Below, in pieces: positions 6,507-8,121 of a DNA stretch of 8,121 nucleotides; positions within the stretch are counted from its first letter, which is position 1; each line of letters opens with the position of its first letter. The notes below the pieces were generated by a model. It did no database searches, was not told where the DNA came from, and worked only from the letters and a program-made list of their open reading frames with translations. Both the position numbers and the translations under genes were made by a program. The stretch is taken from positions 1 through 8,121 of the forward strand of contig JAEYTB010000096.1 in the NCBI GenBank assembly GCA_023434205.1, read 5' to 3'. This stretch comes from Planctomycetota bacterium. GTDB lineage: Bacteria; Planctomycetota; Phycisphaerae; Phycisphaerales; UBA1924.

Positions 6507-6527
6507 GCCTGCCGCGGTGCGGCGGGC
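6507..6527 (+). promoter_or_regulatory. GC-rich hairpin in the FlgI-like gene leader
   Basis: GCCTGCCGC (6507-6515) pairs with GCGGCGGGC (6519-6527), nine pairs including one G/T wobble, around a 3-nt loop. It lies 22 bases before the ribosome binding site at 6550-6553. It could dampen translation or be a by-product of GC richness. No T-run follows. Confidence 0.3.
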
Positions 6528-6549
6528 GGGACGCGAAAGAGGCTTTGCT

Positions 6550-6553
6550 GGAG
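6550..6553 (+). promoter_or_regulatory. Ribosome binding site of the FlgI-like gene
   Basis: GGAG six bases before the ATG at 6560. The in-frame ATG at 6554 directly abuts GGAG with no spacer, so 6560 is the better start. The choice changes the N-terminus by two residues only. Confidence 0.6.
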
Positions 6554-6559
6554 ATGGTT

Positions 6560-8121
6560 ATGAACGATGCCCGGGCGGTGGCGCCGGTGATCCTGTCCCT
6601 CGTGTGCGGGTTGGCCCTGGGGGTGGGCTGCAAGAGCAAGGAGAAGCCGCAGGCGCGGATGGTGGCGGTGCAGGCGCGGGATGTGCCCGCGGCCTTGCGT
6701 GGCACCATCGGGGCCGAGGTCGAGTTCCGCGGCGTCGAGCCGGTGCTGGTGTCGGGGTACGGCCTGGTGGTGGGCCTGAACGGAACAGGCGGGGATGTGC
6801 TGCCGGACCGCATCGCCGCGACGATGGAGCGCGAGATGGGGCTGATGGGGATCACGAAGGCAACCGAGGGCGGGAGCGACGCGGTCTCGGGCCGCAGCCC
6901 GCGCGAGGTTTTGCGCGACAAGAACGTCGCCGTGGTGCTGGTGCAGGCGGCGATCCCGCCGGGGGCGCCGGCGAACGCGACGTTTGATGTGTACGTGCAG
7001 GCGCTGAACGCGACGAGCCTGGAGGGCGGGCAGCTGTGGACGACGGACCTGCGGCTGGGCGAGGCGAACGTGTTCGGGGGCGTGCAGGCGCGGCGGATCG
7101 CCAAGGCGCGGGGGCCGATCTTCATCAACCCCTTCGAGTCGGGCGAGACGCGTCGTGACAGCATCACGGGCGAGGTCGTCTCGCGCGGGGGCGAGCGTGT
7201 GAGCGGGCGGGTGCTGGCGGGCGGGCAGGTGACCAACCCGCTGGGTATCGAGCTGGTGCTGTACACGCCGAGCTTTGCACGGACGCGGGCGGTGGTCTCC
7301 GCGATCAACAGCCGCTTCCCCTCGGGCCCGGGCGACCCCGTGCCCACGGCCCGCGGGCGGAGCGGGCCCGACAGCAACACGGGCGTGGGCGGGAGCATCG
7401 AGCTGCACGTGCCCAACCGCTTCCGGCAGAACCCCGCGGACTTCCTGCGGCTGATCACGGCGCTGCAGATCGACCAGTCCTTCCCCGAGCAGCACGCGCG
7501 GCGGTACGTCGAGGCGATGAAGGAGGAGCCCGGCCTGGCCGACGACCTCTCCTGGTGCCTGGAGGCGATCGGCAACCGGGCCCTGCCGCTGCTGCGCGAG
7601 GTGTACGACTACCCGGAGGCGGCGGTGCAGATGGCCGCGCTCCGCGCCGGCGCACGCCTGGACGACCCGCTCGCCGCGCCGCACCTCAAGGAGCTCGCCC
7701 TCCGCGGCCGCGGCAACCAGCGGATGCAGGCCATCGGCCTGCTGGGCCGCGTGATGAACAGCGGCCCCGCGGTGGACGACACGCTGCGGCAGCTCCTCGA
7801 AGAGAAAGAACTCAGCGTCCGCGTCGCGGCGTACGAGGCCCTCGCGGGGCGGGCGGAGCGTGCCCAGCTCGCGCGGCTCGAGCGGCTGGCCAAGAACCCC
7901 GACGCCCCCGAGAGCCGCGTGCACCCCACCGTGCTCCAGTACGAGGCCAGCCGCAGCCTCTCGGGCCGCACGATCCACGGCGTCGAACGCACGCACGTGG
8001 CGGACAAGTTCTTCCTCGACACGGTGGCGGTGGGCGACCCGCTGATCTACATCAGCCAGCAGGGCCAGCCGCGGGTGGTGCTGTTCGGCGCCGACCAGTC
8101 GCTCCGCCGCCCCAGCGTCGC
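6560..8121 (+). CDS. FlgI-like domain lipoprotein with HEAT-like repeats, C-terminus cut by window edge
   Basis: 520 codons are visible with no stop before the right edge. Residues 1-23 form an export signal (hydrophobic APVILSLVCGLALGVG) ending at Cys24, a likely lipidation site although Gly at -3 makes the lipobox imperfect. About residues 50-300 resemble the flagellar P-ring protein FlgI: GYGLVVGLNGTGGD at 66-79, KNVAVVLVQAAIPP at 121-134, then a DVYVQALNATSLEGGQLW segment like FlgI's Ser-Leu-x-Gly-Gly region. Canonical FlgI is about 365 residues, not a lipoprotein, and forms the periplasmic ring around the flagellar rod. Here residues about 328-445 are instead Leu/Ala-rich paired helices like HEAT repeats (for example SVRVAAYEALAGRA), followed by a further segment to the edge. 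No flagellar gene is nearby. I infer an envelope-anchored protein using the FlgI fold for something other than, or in addition to, the P ring; its function is unknown. It is divergent from dcd. Confidence 0.85.
   Translation, partial: MNDARAVAPVILSLVCGLALGVGCKSKEKPQARMVAVQARDVPAALRGTIGAEVEFRGVEPVLVSGYGLVVGLNGTGGDVLPDRIAATMEREMGLMGITKATEGGSDAVSGRSPREVLRDKNVAVVLVQAAIPPGAPANATFDVYVQALNATSLEGGQLWTTDLRLGEANVFGGVQARRIAKARGPIFINPFESGETRRDSITGEVVSRGGERVSGRVLAGGQVTNPLGIELVLYTPSFARTRAVVSAINSRFPSGPGDPVPTARGRSGPDSNTGVGGSIELHVPNRFRQNPADFLRLITALQIDQSFPEQHARRYVEAMKEEPGLADDLSWCLEAIGNRALPLLREVYDYPEAAVQMAALRAGARLDDPLAAPHLKELALRGRGNQRMQAIGLLGRVMNSGPAVDDTLRQLLEEKELSVRVAAYEALAGRAERAQLARLERLAKNPDAPESRVHPTVLQYEASRSLSGRTIHGVERTHVADKFFLDTVAVGDPLIYISQQGQPRVVLFGADQSLRRPSV

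Larger units (their letters stand above)
5927..6559. other. 633-bp divergent intergenic region between dcd and the FlgI-like gene
   Basis: Should contain the promoters of both divergent genes, but no strong -35/-10 pair stands out. Possible -10-like hexamers are TACATT at 6474-6479 (plus, 80 bases before the FlgI-like start, no good -35) and TAGGAT in the AT-richer stretch near 6020-6035 (minus, about 100 bases before dcd). Both are weak. The region also holds hairpins at 6191-6226, 6353-6387 and 6507-6527 and a doubtful minus-strand frame at 6172-6378. No NrdR-like box, tRNA or riboswitch was recognised. Confidence 0.6.

Noticed and set aside
6176..7996. Long minus-strand frames (606 and 467 codons) opposite the FlgI-like gene
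   Set aside because: They mirror the GC-rich codon pattern of the plus-strand gene and give Arg/Pro/His-rich products without motifs. The plus-strand product has a signal sequence and recognisable FlgI-like motifs.

Overview
The window is GC-rich bacterial chromosome with strongly G/C-biased third codon positions. It most likely comes from a planctomycete of the Phycisphaerae type. The evidence is the combination of a secreted protein ending in a planctomycete-style dockerin-like D-x-D-x-D-G repeat, a very long B12-dependent ribonucleotide reductase, and a lipoprotein that joins a FlgI-like domain to HEAT-like repeats. This placement is inference from protein style; no rRNA or other marker gene is present.

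Layout: (1) 1-1136, minus strand: 5' part of a secreted, dockerin-anchored protein that runs off the left edge, with a signal peptide and a very good ribosome binding site. (2) 1137-1735: 600 bp without a convincing gene. It holds an intrinsic terminator on the minus strand (1231-1269), a 325-bp block bounded by long inverted repeats (1351-1675) with further nested complementarity, and a hairpin just after the nrdJ stop (1699-1730). (3) 1736-5245, minus: class II (adenosylcobalamin-dependent) ribonucleotide reductase NrdJ. (4) 5354-5926, minus: dCTP deaminase Dcd, just upstream of nrdJ and probably in one transcript with it. (5) 5927-6559: 630-bp divergent intergenic region with several hairpins and one doubtful 68-codon reading frame. 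(6) 6560-8121, plus: FlgI-like/HEAT-repeat lipoprotein that runs off the right edge.

Functionally, dcd and nrdJ form a small deoxynucleotide-supply unit. NrdJ reduces ribonucleotides to deoxyribonucleotides using a B12 radical, and Dcd deaminates dCTP to dUTP, the precursor of dTTP. The two edge genes encode exported proteins with no obvious link to this unit. The window contains no recognisable tRNA, rRNA, transposase, CRISPR array or phage gene. The least explained part is the inverted-repeat block at 1351-1675; the most unusual protein is the FlgI-like/HEAT lipoprotein.
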